The position numbers and the translations under genes are program-made. From Candidatus Mediterraneibacter intestinavium (GTDB taxonomy: Bacteria > Bacillota > Clostridia > Lachnospirales > Lachnospiraceae), in contig DWXK01000065.1 in the NCBI GenBank assembly GCA_019119205.1, positions 1 through 34,407 of the forward strand: a DNA stretch of 34,407 bases, in the 5' to 3' direction. Below, one piece after another: positions 16,396 to 24,744 of the stretch. The first letter of the stretch is position 1. Each line of letters starts with the position of its first letter. The notes under the pieces were generated by a model. It had not been told where the DNA came from, did not search any database, and saw nothing but the letters and a program-made list of their open reading frames with translations.

Positions 16396-18021
16396 ATGAA
16401 AAAGTTAAAAACAAAGGTGCTCATAGCAGTCCTTGCGGTCCTCTTGCTGGGAATCTACTATTACGCAGCTCTGCCCGCGATCAATATCCATTCCACGGAG
16501 TTCTGGATTTTTCTTGTCATCCTGATCATCCTTGCGGCACTGATCTTTATCAAAAAGAAGAATCTGGACCGGTATGGACTCAGAGAGTCGAAAGGGCTGA
16601 AAGTGATCCTGGGGCTTCTCGCGGCGGTGGTCATCGTGTATCTTGCCGGGACGCTGCTGTCTTCTCCTGTGATCAATGCGAAAAAATATCAACAGCTCAT
16701 GGCAGTGGAGACCGGGGAGTTCACAACAGATATCGAAGAACTCTCGTACGATCAGATTCCTCTCCTTGACCGTGATTCGGCTGCGCTCCTGGGGAACAGG
16801 AAGATGGGGAGCATGGTGGATATGGTGTCCCAGTTTGAGGTGGATGAACTGTATTCCCAGATCAATTACAAGGATCGTCCGGTCCGGGTATCGCCTCTGA
16901 AATATGCCAGCCTGATCAAGTGGTTTACCAATCAGAGCGAGGGGATCCCGGCGTATATCACGATCGATATGGCAACTCAGAACACGGAACTGGTCAAACT
17001 GGACGAGGGAATGAAATATACGACCAGCGACCATTTTAACCGGAATATTTACCGGCATCTCAGATTCCGGTATCCGACTTATATTTTCAATGATCTCAGT
17101 TTTGAGGTGAATGAAGAAGGCGTACCGTACTGGATCTGTCCCGTGAAGCAGTATAATATCGGATTGTTCGGCGGGGTTACGATAGGTAGGGTTGTATTGT
17201 GCAACGCAATAACAGGTGAAACGGAGGACTATGCTATAGAGGATGCGCCCCAGTGGATCGACCGGGCTTATTCAGCGGATCTTCTCGTGCAGCTCTATGA
17301 TTATCACGGGACGCTCAAACACGGATTTCTTAACAGCGTGCTTGGTCAGAAGGACTGCCTTGAGACTACGGAAGGATATAATTATCTGGCGATCAACGAC
17401 GATGTGTGGGTCTATACCGGTGTGACATCGGTCAGCGGAGATCAGTCCAATGTCGGGTTCGTACTCATGAACCAGCGGACTATGGAGACAAGGTTTTATG
17501 AGGTGGAAGGAGCTACGGAGGCTTCTGCCATGTCCTCGGCGGAAGGGCAGGTACAGAACCTGCATTATACTGCTACATTCCCGCTGCTGCTCAACATCTC
17601 CGGGGAGCCTACGTATTTCATCGCGCTGAAAGATGACGCGGGTCTTGTGAAGATGTATGCGATGGTAAACGTGCAGAAATACCAGATCGTTGCTACAGGG
17701 GATACGGTCAGTGAATGTGAGGATGCCTACACGGATCTGATGTATGAGAACGGGATCAGGGAAACAGCAGAGGATACGAGAGAGGTCCTGACGATCACGG
17801 CGCCGATCACCAGGATCGCCCAGGGAGTCATCGACGGTAATTCCCACTATTATATCATGCTGGAAGGCTCTGACGGGATCTTTGATATCCCGGTCGTGGA
17901 TTTTATTGACATCATCAGGTACAATGTGGGAGATGAGGTGACCATAGAATATAAAGAAGGAGAGCGGAGTAACACGGTACTGTCGCTCAATGGCGTGGAG
18001 AAAGCGGCGCAGGAACAGTGA
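16396..18021 (+). CDS. Membrane-anchored protein of unknown function linked to trk
   Basis: I do not recognise this 541-residue protein. Three hydrophobic segments lie near the N-terminus (about 7-27, 36-53 and 69-88), followed by a soluble domain of about 450 residues, probably outside the membrane. Recognisable stretches include IKWFTNQSEGIPAYITIDMA, GLFGGVTIGRVVLCNAITGE and a C-terminal part with ALKDDAGLVKMYAMVNVQKY. It begins 30 bp after trkH with AAAGGAAAA as ribosome binding site and ends at a strong terminator, so it is probably the last gene of the trk transcript. A role with the transporter is suggested only by position. Confidence 0.85.
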   Translation: MKKLKTKVLIAVLAVLLLGIYYYAALPAINIHSTEFWIFLVILIILAALIFIKKKNLDRYGLRESKGLKVILGLLAAVVIVYLAGTLLSSPVINAKKYQQLMAVETGEFTTDIEELSYDQIPLLDRDSAALLGNRKMGSMVDMVSQFEVDELYSQINYKDRPVRVSPLKYASLIKWFTNQSEGIPAYITIDMATQNTELVKLDEGMKYTTSDHFNRNIYRHLRFRYPTYIFNDLSFEVNEEGVPYWICPVKQYNIGLFGGVTIGRVVLCNAITGETEDYAIEDAPQWIDRAYSADLLVQLYDYHGTLKHGFLNSVLGQKDCLETTEGYNYLAINDDVWVYTGVTSVSGDQSNVGFVLMNQRTMETRFYEVEGATEASAMSSAEGQVQNLHYTATFPLLLNISGEPTYFIALKDDAGLVKMYAMVNVQKYQIVATGDTVSECEDAYTDLMYENGIRETAEDTREVLTITAPITRIAQGVIDGNSHYYIMLEGSDGIFDIPVVDFIDIIRYNVGDEVTIEYKEGERSNTVLSLNGVEKAAQEQ

Positions 18022-18060
18022 ATCCGTGGATCGGACAATATATTTTGTGAAAAAAGAAGG

Positions 18061-18101
18061 GGTGTCCCAGGAGCTGTATGGCTCCTGGGACACCCTCTTT
18101 T
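18061..18101 (+). terminator. Strong bidirectional terminator
   Basis: Perfect 14-bp stem GGTGTCCCAGGAGC / GCTCCTGGGACACC with a 6-base loop. On the plus strand CTCTTTT follows; on the minus strand CCTTCTTTTTT follows. It separates the convergent trk operon and the small P-loop gene. Confidence 0.9.
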
Positions 18102-18116
18102 GGTCGATTTTGAGAT

Positions 18117-18539
18117 CTAGCAGATAACATTACAGCCGGATGCATCTAAATCCGGTATATCTTTCTTCTCAGCGCCGATGCTGAGGTAGAAATCAATGTT
18201 GTTTTCAGTGGAGATCTTATTCAGCTTCTGGAGAAATGCCGGAAGGCTTTCCAAAGTGATGTTGGCCTGTTTTAACACGCTGTCGATAAAGACGGTCTCG
18301 ATATCATGGTTGCCTGCTACCATGCCGTAAAGGAACCCGACGAACTCTTCGAGGGTAAGGATATCTGGATAATCTGCCATCCGGATCGCACGGATATTAA
18401 AGTCTACCGTGTATGTGTCCTTGTGGCTCTTCTTGATAAATACTACGTTTCCGTTGGAAGTTTTCACCTTCTCGTTTGCAAGATCAATCATTTGCTGTGT
18501 CTTTCCGCTGCCTCTTGGGCCTGTGATTAAGTTTACCAT
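18117..18539 (-). CDS. Small P-loop NTPase of unknown function
   Basis: This 140-residue protein begins MVNLITGPRGSGKTQQMIDL with a clear Walker A (GPRGSGKT, residues 7-14) and has a Walker B-like IETVFIDSVL near residue 82. It is too short to hold a partner domain and lacks signature motifs of transporters or kinases. Relatives in Clostridia are usually left as ATP-binding proteins. AAGGAGAG precedes the ATG. It has its own promoter and a shared terminator, so it appears to be a single-gene transcript. Confidence 0.85.
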   Translation of the reverse strand: MVNLITGPRGSGKTQQMIDLANEKVKTSNGNVVFIKKSHKDTYTVDFNIRAIRMADYPDILTLEEFVGFLYGMVAGNHDIETVFIDSVLKQANITLESLPAFLQKLNKISTENNIDFYLSIGAEKKDIPDLDASGCNVIC

Positions 18540-18602
18540 GGCGAATCTCTCCTTTATGTATGTATTGTTTGAGAATTCTCACCTCTCAAATATCTTAGAA
18601 CT

Positions 18603-18631
18603 ATTATACAACAAAGCGATGTGGGGAACAA
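18603..18631 (-). promoter_or_regulatory. Promoter of the P-loop gene
   Basis: Reverse-strand -35 TTGTTC (18626-18631), 17-bp spacer, -10 TATAAT (18603-18608). A palindrome TGAGAATTCTCA follows in the leader, close to the predicted transcript start. Confidence 0.65.
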
Positions 18632-18688
18632 CTAAAAAAAGGATAAAATAGAAAAATATAATTTTGAGAAAAGTTATCAAAAAAGATA

Positions 18689-18717
18689 TTGAAAAATCAC
18701 GAGTGATATGGTAGTAT
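18689..18717 (+). promoter_or_regulatory. Promoter of the DUF3793-flavodoxin pair
   Basis: -35 TTGAAA (18689-18694), 17-bp spacer, -10 TAGTAT (18712-18717). A Fur-like box begins ten bases downstream of the -10. Confidence 0.55.
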
Positions 18718-18726
18718 CTCAATAGT

Positions 18727-18741
18727 TGAAAATCATTCTCA
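18727..18741. promoter_or_regulatory. Fur-like box
   Basis: TGAAAATCATTCTCA matches the 7-1-7 Fur-family consensus TGATAATCATTATCA at 13 of 15 positions. It lies at the probable transcription start, where a bound repressor would block initiation. The flavodoxin downstream suits iron-limitation control. Which Fur paralogue would bind cannot be told. Confidence 0.65.
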
Positions 18742-18759
18742 AAATTAAAGGAGGGAACA

Positions 18760-19347
18760 ATGCCGGCTGAAGTATTGTCTTATTTTTTAAAAAATAGTGA
18801 CCGGAGGATACGGCTTGCCTTTCAGGTCGTGCTCCAGTGCGCGCCTTTTCTGAAGGGACTGAAAGTGTCCTGTGTCATTACCGTGGACTCGCAGTCATAC
18901 GGCATTTTGAGGGAACTCATGGACGGTCTGGGGATCGAATATCATAGACTTTCGGAATCCGGCGGCAGATGCCTTGTCCTTTTCTACCGTCCGGAAGAAC
19001 TGGAAGCGTATCTGAAAAGAGCAGAAGTATATGCGCTGATCTGTGAGTATGGCTACGCCGCAATGGAACTCCCGGAAATGCTGGGGAGACTTTCGCAGAG
19101 AGTGGCGGAGTACGAAGAAATGAATCTGGGATTCCCCCATGAGATCGGCGCCTTCCTGGGATATCCGGCAGGGGATGTGCGGGGATTTATACGCAACGGA
19201 GGAAAGGATTTTCTCATGACAGGATACTGGAAAGTGTACGGCAACGTTCCTGCAGCGAAAATGATCTTCAATCGATATGACCGTGCAAAGAACTGGGCGG
19301 TGAATGAGTTCCTGACGGGAAAGAGCATCCGGGAAATTGCTCTTTAA
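18760..19347 (+). CDS. DUF3793 family protein
   Basis: This 195-residue protein resembles the DUF3793 family of Clostridia, from the opening LSYFLKNSDRRIRLAFQVVLQCAPFLKGLK, here split as LSYFLKNSDR and RIRLAFQVVL, and the segment LGYPAGDVRGFIRNGGKDF near residue 130. No catalytic motif, signal peptide or membrane segment is evident. The ribosome binding site AAAGGAGGGAACA is very strong. It precedes a flavodoxin and follows a Fur-like box, so it is probably induced by iron limitation. In Clostridia the family is often found near flavodoxins and ferrous iron transporters, but its biochemical role is unknown to me. Confidence 0.85.
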   Translation: MPAEVLSYFLKNSDRRIRLAFQVVLQCAPFLKGLKVSCVITVDSQSYGILRELMDGLGIEYHRLSESGGRCLVLFYRPEELEAYLKRAEVYALICEYGYAAMELPEMLGRLSQRVAEYEEMNLGFPHEIGAFLGYPAGDVRGFIRNGGKDFLMTGYWKVYGNVPAAKMIFNRYDRAKNWAVNEFLTGKSIREIAL

Positions 19348-19410
19348 GAACAGCGGAACTTTGACAGAAAACGCACCGGCGGATGCCGGGCAAAGAAAAG
19401 GAGGAAAAAA

Positions 19411-19842
19411 ATGAGTGTATCAGTAGTATACTGGAGCGGAACAGGAAACACGCAGGCGATGGCTGAGGCGGTGGCGGAAGGGATCCGCAGAGCGGGAGCG
19501 GAGGCTGATGTGACGGAAGTATCGGAAAAAGATGCTTCAGCGCTGTCAGGAGAGAATGCGTTTGCCCTGGGATGCCCTTCCATGGGAGCGGAGCAGCTGG
19601 AAGAATCTGAGATGGAACCTTTCGTGGAGGCTCTGGAACCTCTGGTATCCGGAAAGACGCTCCTCCTCTTCGGCTCCTACGGCTGGGGAGATGGAGAATG
19701 GATGAGAAACTGGGCGGAGCGCATGAAAAATGCCGGGGCGGTCCTTGTGAGAGAAGAAGGGATCATCGCCAATGAGGCGCCGGACGAGGAGGCGCTTGAA
19801 GCGTGCCGCGCCGCGGGAGAAGAACTTGCCGGAAAGGCGTGA
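19411..19842 (+). CDS. Flavodoxin
   Basis: This 143-residue short-chain flavodoxin is an FMN electron carrier that replaces ferredoxin when iron is scarce. The phosphate-binding loop is SGTGNTQ at residues 9-15 (VVYWSGTGNTQAMAEAV), and isoalloxazine contact loops are visible at GCPSMGAEQL and FGSYGWGDGEWM. It is small, acidic and cytoplasmic. AAAGGAGGAAAAAA precedes the start. The gap to the DUF3793 gene is 63 bp on the same strand, so the two likely share a transcript and Fur-type control. Confidence 0.95.
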   Translation: MSVSVVYWSGTGNTQAMAEAVAEGIRRAGAEADVTEVSEKDASALSGENAFALGCPSMGAEQLEESEMEPFVEALEPLVSGKTLLLFGSYGWGDGEWMRNWAERMKNAGAVLVREEGIIANEAPDEEALEACRAAGEELAGKA

Positions 19843-19858
19843 GAGAAAAACAAAGTGA

Positions 19859-19890
19859 ATGTCTGCCGGGAAGAAAAAGCCGGCAGGCAT
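19859..19890 (+). terminator. Hairpin after flavodoxin
   Basis: An 11-bp stem (ATGTCTGCCGG with CCGGCAGGCAT, one G-U pair) and a 10-base A-rich loop lie 17 bases after the flavodoxin stop. There is no U-tract, so intrinsic termination here is uncertain; it may protect the 3' end. Confidence 0.45.
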
Positions 19891-20018
19891 TGACAAAAGC
19901 TCCCTCTGATGCATATCATAAGAGCAGTGGTAAAAAATGATCAGTAAGAAACCCCCTTTTTGAATAAAGGAAAACAGCAGATACCGGCTGCCTTGGGAGG
20001 GGGAGAGGGAGAGAAAAG

Positions 20019-20801
20019 ATGGACCAGAACATATTACTCGGAATTTTTATACCATTTGCAGGAACCACACTTGGATCGGCAATGGTATTTTTTATGAAAA
20101 AAGAAATGAACCAGAGGCTGCAGAAGCTGCTTCTGGGATTTGCGTCAGGAGTGATGATCGCAGCGTCTGTATGGTCTCTGCTCATCCCGGCGATCGGGAT
20201 GGCGGAGGACGCAGGCGGCATCGCCTGGATTCCTGCGGCGGCAGGATTTCTGCTGGGGATGGGATTTCTGCTCGTTCTTGATACAGTGACGCCCCATCTG
20301 CATTTCACAGAGGAGAAACCGGAAGGGATGCCCTCTCATTTAAAAAAAACAACCATGCTTGTCCTTGCAGTGACACTCCATAACATCCCGGAAGGGATGG
20401 CGGTGGGCGTCACCTTTGCCGGAGCGATGGCGGGAAATGGGGCGCTGACTCTTGCCGGGGCATTTGCGCTGTCGGTGGGGATTGCGATCCAGAATTTCCC
20501 GGAGGGGGCGATCATCTCCATGCCTCTGAAGGGGCAGGGGATCTCCAGGACAAGAGCGTTTGCATATGGGACGCTCTCCGGGATCGTGGAGCCTGTTGCG
20601 GCGTTCATCACGATACTGCTGACCGGGCTTGTTGTGCCGTTTCTGCCCTATCTCCTTGCATTTGCAGCGGGCGCCATGATCTATGTGGTGGTTGAGGAAC
20701 TGATCCCGGAAGCCCAGGAAGGAGCGCACTCCAATATAGGCACCGTGGGTGTGGCCCTGGGATTTGTCCTGATGATGATACTGGATGTGGCGCTTGGATG
20801 A
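20019..20801 (+). CDS. ZIP family divalent metal transporter
   Basis: This 260-residue inner-membrane protein has about eight hydrophobic segments. The metal-binding signatures are HNIPEG (His121-Gly126) in TM4 and QNFPEG (Gln158-Gly163) in TM5. A His-containing loop TPHLHFTEE lies at 91-99. ZIP proteins bring Zn2+, Fe2+ or Mn2+ into the cytoplasm; the exact metal cannot be decided. GGGAGAGAAAAG precedes the ATG. It follows the probably iron-regulated flavodoxin unit by 176 bp but has its own terminator. Confidence 0.92.
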   Translation: MDQNILLGIFIPFAGTTLGSAMVFFMKKEMNQRLQKLLLGFASGVMIAASVWSLLIPAIGMAEDAGGIAWIPAAAGFLLGMGFLLVLDTVTPHLHFTEEKPEGMPSHLKKTTMLVLAVTLHNIPEGMAVGVTFAGAMAGNGALTLAGAFALSVGIAIQNFPEGAIISMPLKGQGISRTRAFAYGTLSGIVEPVAAFITILLTGLVVPFLPYLLAFAAGAMIYVVVEELIPEAQEGAHSNIGTVGVALGFVLMMILDVALG

Positions 20802-20889
20802 CGGACGGCAGCGGAAGAGTACCGACACAGGACGCCGGGATATGTGGGTACTGCAGCGCGGTGATGCCGGAAAATACAGAACAGATTCG

Positions 20890-20928
20890 GACAGGAAGTG
20901 ACAGACAATTCACATTCCTGTCTGTTTT
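20890..20928 (+). terminator. Terminator after the ZIP gene
   Basis: GACAGGAAGTG pairs with CACATTCCTGTC (one bulged base) around a 10-base loop, followed by TGTTTTTG. A typical intrinsic terminator. Confidence 0.8.
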
Positions 20929-20997
20929 TGTGTAACGGAATCTGTGAAATATTTCAGGAGAGAGAAATTCTCTGAAAATGCAGGGCTTGTTCTGAAA

Positions 20998-21044
20998 ATA
21001 CATGATAATGTGTTTTAGGGATTGCCAAACACTATATTTTGTAT
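20998..21044. promoter_or_regulatory. Two NrdR-like boxes upstream of nrdD
   Basis: ATACATGATAATGTGT (20998-21013, 12 of 16 to the NrdR consensus) and ACACTATATTTTGTAT (21029-21044, about 13-14 of 16) start exactly 31 bp apart, three helical turns, as usual for paired NrdR sites. The second overlaps the promoter spacer. NrdR represses ribonucleotide reductase genes when dATP is high. Confidence 0.8.
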
Positions 21045-21050
21045 TAGAAT
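21022..21050 (+). promoter_or_regulatory. Promoter of nrdDG
   Basis: -35 TTGCCA (21022-21027), 17-bp spacer, -10 TAGAAT (21045-21050). The downstream NrdR-like box fills the spacer. Confidence 0.65.
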
Positions 21051-21091
21051 AAAGCCTGTACGAAAAAGACATTAACGAGGAGAAGGGCAGA

Positions 21092-23251
21092 ATGAAGATT
21101 ATCAAGAGAAATGGCTCGGAAGAAGTATTTGATATTAAAAAGATCATCACCGCGATCACCAAGGCGGATACAAACGCTGAGAGCAGAAGTTTAAATGACG
21201 GACAGATCGAGGATATCGCGGAGTATGTGGAATTTAAATGCAATAAACTGAACCGCGCTGTATCCGTGGAGGAGATCCAGGATATGGTGGAGAATCAGAT
21301 CATGGCGACAGGAGCATTCGAACTGGCGAGACAGTACGTGAGATACCGTTACAAACGTTCTCTCGTGCGCCGCGCGAACACGACGGACAACCGGATACTG
21401 TCACTGATCGAGTGCAACAATGAAGATGTGAAGCAGGAGAACTCAAACAAGAACCCGGCGGTCAACAGTGTCCAGAGGGACTATATGGCGGGGGAGGTCA
21501 GCCGTGACCTGACCCAGAGGATGCTCCTGCCGGAGGATATCGTTGAGGCGGATAAGGCCGGGATCATCCACTTCCATGATTCGGATTACTATGCGCAGCA
21601 CATGCACAACTGCGATCTGGTCAATCTGGAGGACATGCTCCAGAACGGGACTGTTATCAGCGGGACCATGATCGAAAAGCCCCACAGTTTTTCGACAGCA
21701 TGCAACATCGCGACGCAGATCATCGCACAGGTGGCGAGCAACCAGTATGGCGGACAGAGTATTTCCCTGGCGCATCTTGCTCCCTTTGTGCAGGTGTCCA
21801 GAGAGAAGATCCGTGCGGAAGTGCTCCAGGAGATGAAACTGGTGGGCTTTGAATACCCGAAGGATGTGCTTGACGAGATCGTCGAGAGCAGGCTGAAAAA
21901 GGAGATCACAAAGGGCGTACAGACCATAGAGTACCAGGTGATCACTCTGATGACGACCAACGGACAGGCGCCTTTCCTGACCGTGTTCATGTATCTGAAT
22001 GAGGCGAAGAGCGAGGCGGAGAAAAAAGACCTCGCCATGATCATTGAGGAGACGCTCAAACAGCGCTACCAGGGCGTGAAGAACGAGGCGGGTGTCTGGG
22101 TGACGCCGGCGTTCCCGAAACTGATCTATGTTCTCGAAGAGGATAACATCGACGAGGGACAGCCCTATTACTACCTGACGGAGCTTGCCGCAAAGTGTAC
22201 GTCAAAACGCCTTGTTCCGGATTACATTTCTGAGAAGAAGATGAAAGAGTTAAAAGAGGGCAACTGCTTCCCGGTGATGGGGTGCAGGAGCGCGCTGAAC
22301 CCATGGAAAGACGAGAACGGGAACTACAAGTTTTATGGAAGGTTCAACCAGGGGGTCGTCACTATCAATCTGGTGGATGTGGCACTCTCATCCGGCGGGG
22401 ACAAAGAGAAGTTCTGGAAGGTCTTTGACGAGAGGCTGGACCTGTGCTACCGTGCCCTGATGTGCAGGCACAACCGCCTGAAAGGAACGCTCTCCGACGC
22501 AGCGCCGATCCTGTGGCAGTATGGCGCTCTGGCGCGGCTGAAGAAGGGAGAACCGATCGACAGGCTGCTCTATGGCGGATATTCTTCTATCTCCCTGGGA
22601 TATGCGGGTCTGTATGAGTGTGTGAAATATATGACCGGCAAGTCCCATACGGATCCGGAAGCGACACCCTTTGCCCTGGAAGTGATGCAGCATATGAACG
22701 ATGCCTGCGACAAGTGGAAAGAGGAGACGAACATTGCCTTCAGCATCTACGGATCGCCCATCGAGAGTACCACATACAAGTTTGCAAAATGCCTTCAGAA
22801 ACGCTTCGGTATCGTGCCGGGCGTAACGGACAAGAGTTATATCACAAATAGCTACCATGTCCATGTGGGAGAGGAGATCGACGCGTTCTCGAAGCTGAAA
22901 TTCGAGTCTCAGTTCCAGGCTCTCTCCACCGGCGGCGCAATCAGCTATGTGGAGGTGCCGGATATGCAGGATAATATCCCGGCGGTGCTCCAGGTCATCC
23001 GCTTTATCTATGATAACATCATGTACGCAGAGCTGAACACCAAGAGCGATTACTGCCAGGCATGCGGCTATGACGGCGAGATCAAGATCGTCAGCGGCGA
23101 GGACGGAAAGCTGGAGTGGGAATGCCCCCACTGCGGAAACCGTGACCAGAATACGCTGAACGTGGCGAGACGCACCTGCGGTTACATCGGCACACAGTTC
23201 TGGAACCAGGGAAGGACACAGGAGATCAAGGAAAGAGTGCTGCATCTGTGA
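21092..23251 (+). CDS. nrdD: Anaerobic ribonucleoside-triphosphate reductase
   Basis: This 719-residue class III ribonucleotide reductase makes deoxynucleotides without oxygen. An ATP-cone (residues 1-90, starting MKIIKRNGSEEVFDIKKI) provides allosteric control. The C-terminus carries a zinc site from two CxxC pairs (YCQACG and CPHCG) and the glycyl radical motif RRTCGYIG, with the radical Gly at about 697. The length is full. GAGGAGAAGGGCAGA precedes the ATG. Its activating enzyme follows 45 bp downstream, and paired NrdR-like boxes lie upstream. Confidence 0.97.
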   Translation: MKIIKRNGSEEVFDIKKIITAITKADTNAESRSLNDGQIEDIAEYVEFKCNKLNRAVSVEEIQDMVENQIMATGAFELARQYVRYRYKRSLVRRANTTDNRILSLIECNNEDVKQENSNKNPAVNSVQRDYMAGEVSRDLTQRMLLPEDIVEADKAGIIHFHDSDYYAQHMHNCDLVNLEDMLQNGTVISGTMIEKPHSFSTACNIATQIIAQVASNQYGGQSISLAHLAPFVQVSREKIRAEVLQEMKLVGFEYPKDVLDEIVESRLKKEITKGVQTIEYQVITLMTTNGQAPFLTVFMYLNEAKSEAEKKDLAMIIEETLKQRYQGVKNEAGVWVTPAFPKLIYVLEEDNIDEGQPYYYLTELAAKCTSKRLVPDYISEKKMKELKEGNCFPVMGCRSALNPWKDENGNYKFYGRFNQGVVTINLVDVALSSGGDKEKFWKVFDERLDLCYRALMCRHNRLKGTLSDAAPILWQYGALARLKKGEPIDRLLYGGYSSISLGYAGLYECVKYMTGKSHTDPEATPFALEVMQHMNDACDKWKEETNIAFSIYGSPIESTTYKFAKCLQKRFGIVPGVTDKSYITNSYHVHVGEEIDAFSKLKFESQFQALSTGGAISYVEVPDMQDNIPAVLQVIRFIYDNIMYAELNTKSDYCQACGYDGEIKIVSGEDGKLEWECPHCGNRDQNTLNVARRTCGYIGTQFWNQGRTQEIKERVLHL

Positions 23252-23296
23252 ATAGTATAGTAACGATACAGCAGAAAAATACAGGAAACGAAAGAA

Positions 23297-23839
23297 ATGC
23301 ATTATGGAGAGATAAAAAAATGTGATATCGCGAACGGGGAGGGAGTGAGAGCCTCCCTCTTCGTCTCCGGATGTACGCATCACTGCCCCGGGTGCTTCAA
23401 CAGAGAGACCTGGGATTTCTGTTATGGAAAAGAATTTACGGAGGAGACGGAAGAAGAGCTGTTAAAAGCTCTGGAGCCCGGATATATCAACGGGCTCTCC
23501 CTTCTGGGCGGGGAGCCCTTCGAGCCGGAGAATCAGGAGGTACTTGTTCCGTTTCTCCGGAAAGTCAGAGAAAGGTATCCGGATAAGACAGTCTGGTGCT
23601 ACAGCGGGTATCTTTTTGATAAGGAACTGCTCCGGGAGAGCCGGGCGAGATGTGGGTTGACGGATGAGATGCTGTCTATGATCGATATCCTGGTGGATGG
23701 ACGGTTCGTTGAGTCACTCAAGGATATTACCCTGGTGTTCCGGGGATCTTCCAATCAGAGAGTGATCGATGTGAAGAAGAGCCTGGAGCGAGGGGATGTG
23801 GTGCTGTGGGAGCAGAAGATCAAAAGAGGGATGTTCTGA
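23297..23839 (+). CDS. nrdG: Anaerobic ribonucleotide reductase activating protein
   Basis: This 180-residue radical-SAM activase installs the glycyl radical on NrdD using S-adenosylmethionine and a [4Fe-4S] cluster. The CxxxCxxC cluster motif is Cys26, Cys30 and Cys33 in SGCTHHCPGCFN. The LLGGEPFEPEN segment is the GGE-type SAM-binding motif. It follows nrdD on the same strand and is followed by a strong terminator, so nrdD-nrdG is a two-gene operon. Confidence 0.96.
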   Translation: MHYGEIKKCDIANGEGVRASLFVSGCTHHCPGCFNRETWDFCYGKEFTEETEEELLKALEPGYINGLSLLGGEPFEPENQEVLVPFLRKVRERYPDKTVWCYSGYLFDKELLRESRARCGLTDEMLSMIDILVDGRFVESLKDITLVFRGSSNQRVIDVKKSLERGDVVLWEQKIKRGMF

Positions 23840-23931
23840 GGAACTGCTGATGGGGCGTTACCTTTAAAGGAATAATGCAGGCAGAAAAAGAGAGAAAAGT
23901 GGTTCGGCTGGCATAGAGATCCGGACACAAG

Positions 23932-23957
23932 AAAGGCGGGGGAGTTCCCCGCCTTTT
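23932..23957. terminator. Bidirectional terminator after nrdG
   Basis: AAAGGCGGGG, 5-base loop, CCCCGCCTTT then T. The flanking A and T runs let it serve both nrdG (plus) and the ABC permease ending at 23962 (minus). Confidence 0.85.
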
Positions 23958-23961
23958 GGCT

Positions 23962-24744
23962 TTACAGCCTCTTTTCCGAAACACTCTTCGCACTGATCCC
24001 CAGCATTCTGCATACTACTTTCAATGTCCGACGGTAGAACAGGAAGATCCCTGCCCCAAAAAACATCATGATCAGCACGCAGACTCCTACACCGGTGCCC
24101 TCGGACAGTGAGATCCGTCCGTCGTTGGCGAACAGGATCATGAGGAAGAACAGAGTGATCGCCGTCATGCCGAGGATCGTGGGCAGGGAGCAGATCTTTG
24201 AAAGCTGTTCCCTTACAGAGCGGAAACGGAATTCATTTCCCGCTCCCAGGCGGGTCAGATCCTCGTATACCTGCCGGTTGGACATAGCCACAGTGCCTTC
24301 TTTATCCGGGAGAAAGAGGCGGAAGATCTGCCAGATACCCAGGGTGAACAGCGGTCCCAGGATGATCCCGGTCAGTGCTGGGAACGCCATAGAGGCGAAC
24401 AGTTCGCGAAAGAGCTGCCCGGCAAGGGAACGCTTCCCTGTGCCCAGTGCCATGAAGACACCGATCTCCCGGGATTTGTAGCGGAAGAACAGCATGGCGG
24501 CATAGACTGTAAACACAAGGCAGCCGAAGATGGCGATGCAGAAGACCATCATGACCTGTTTCATGCTGTCGCCGCCGGGCGGGAAAGTCTCCTGCACGGT
24601 GGAGGACCAGATCAGGAAAGAGAATGCGCTGACCAGCAGGTTTGCGATAAGATTACAGAGGATTAGGAGCCTGTAATCAGTCTTTGCATGTCTGCGCAGT
24701 TTGGAAAATACCTGTTTCATTGTACGGATCGATGTTGTTTTCAT
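23962..24744 (-). CDS. Half-size FtsX-like ABC permease
   Basis: This 260-residue membrane protein resembles only the N-terminal part of BceB/YxdM-type permeases, which are usually 600-670 residues with ten membrane spans. Hydrophobic segments lie near 25-47, 62-88, 115-145, 186-206 and 215-237. The FtsX region is at about 65-145 (FFRYKSREIGVFMALGTGKR). There is no large extracellular domain and no second FtsX half. The stop is followed after about four bases by a terminator, so the second half may have been lost by deletion, or this could be a natural half-transporter working as a dimer. It overlaps the ATPase gene by 4 bases. Confidence 0.85.
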   Translation of the reverse strand: MKTTSIRTMKQVFSKLRRHAKTDYRLLILCNLIANLLVSAFSFLIWSSTVQETFPPGGDSMKQVMMVFCIAIFGCLVFTVYAAMLFFRYKSREIGVFMALGTGKRSLAGQLFRELFASMAFPALTGIILGPLFTLGIWQIFRLFLPDKEGTVAMSNRQVYEDLTRLGAGNEFRFRSVREQLSKICSLPTILGMTAITLFFLMILFANDGRISLSEGTGVGVCVLIMMFFGAGIFLFYRRTLKVVCRMLGISAKSVSEKRL

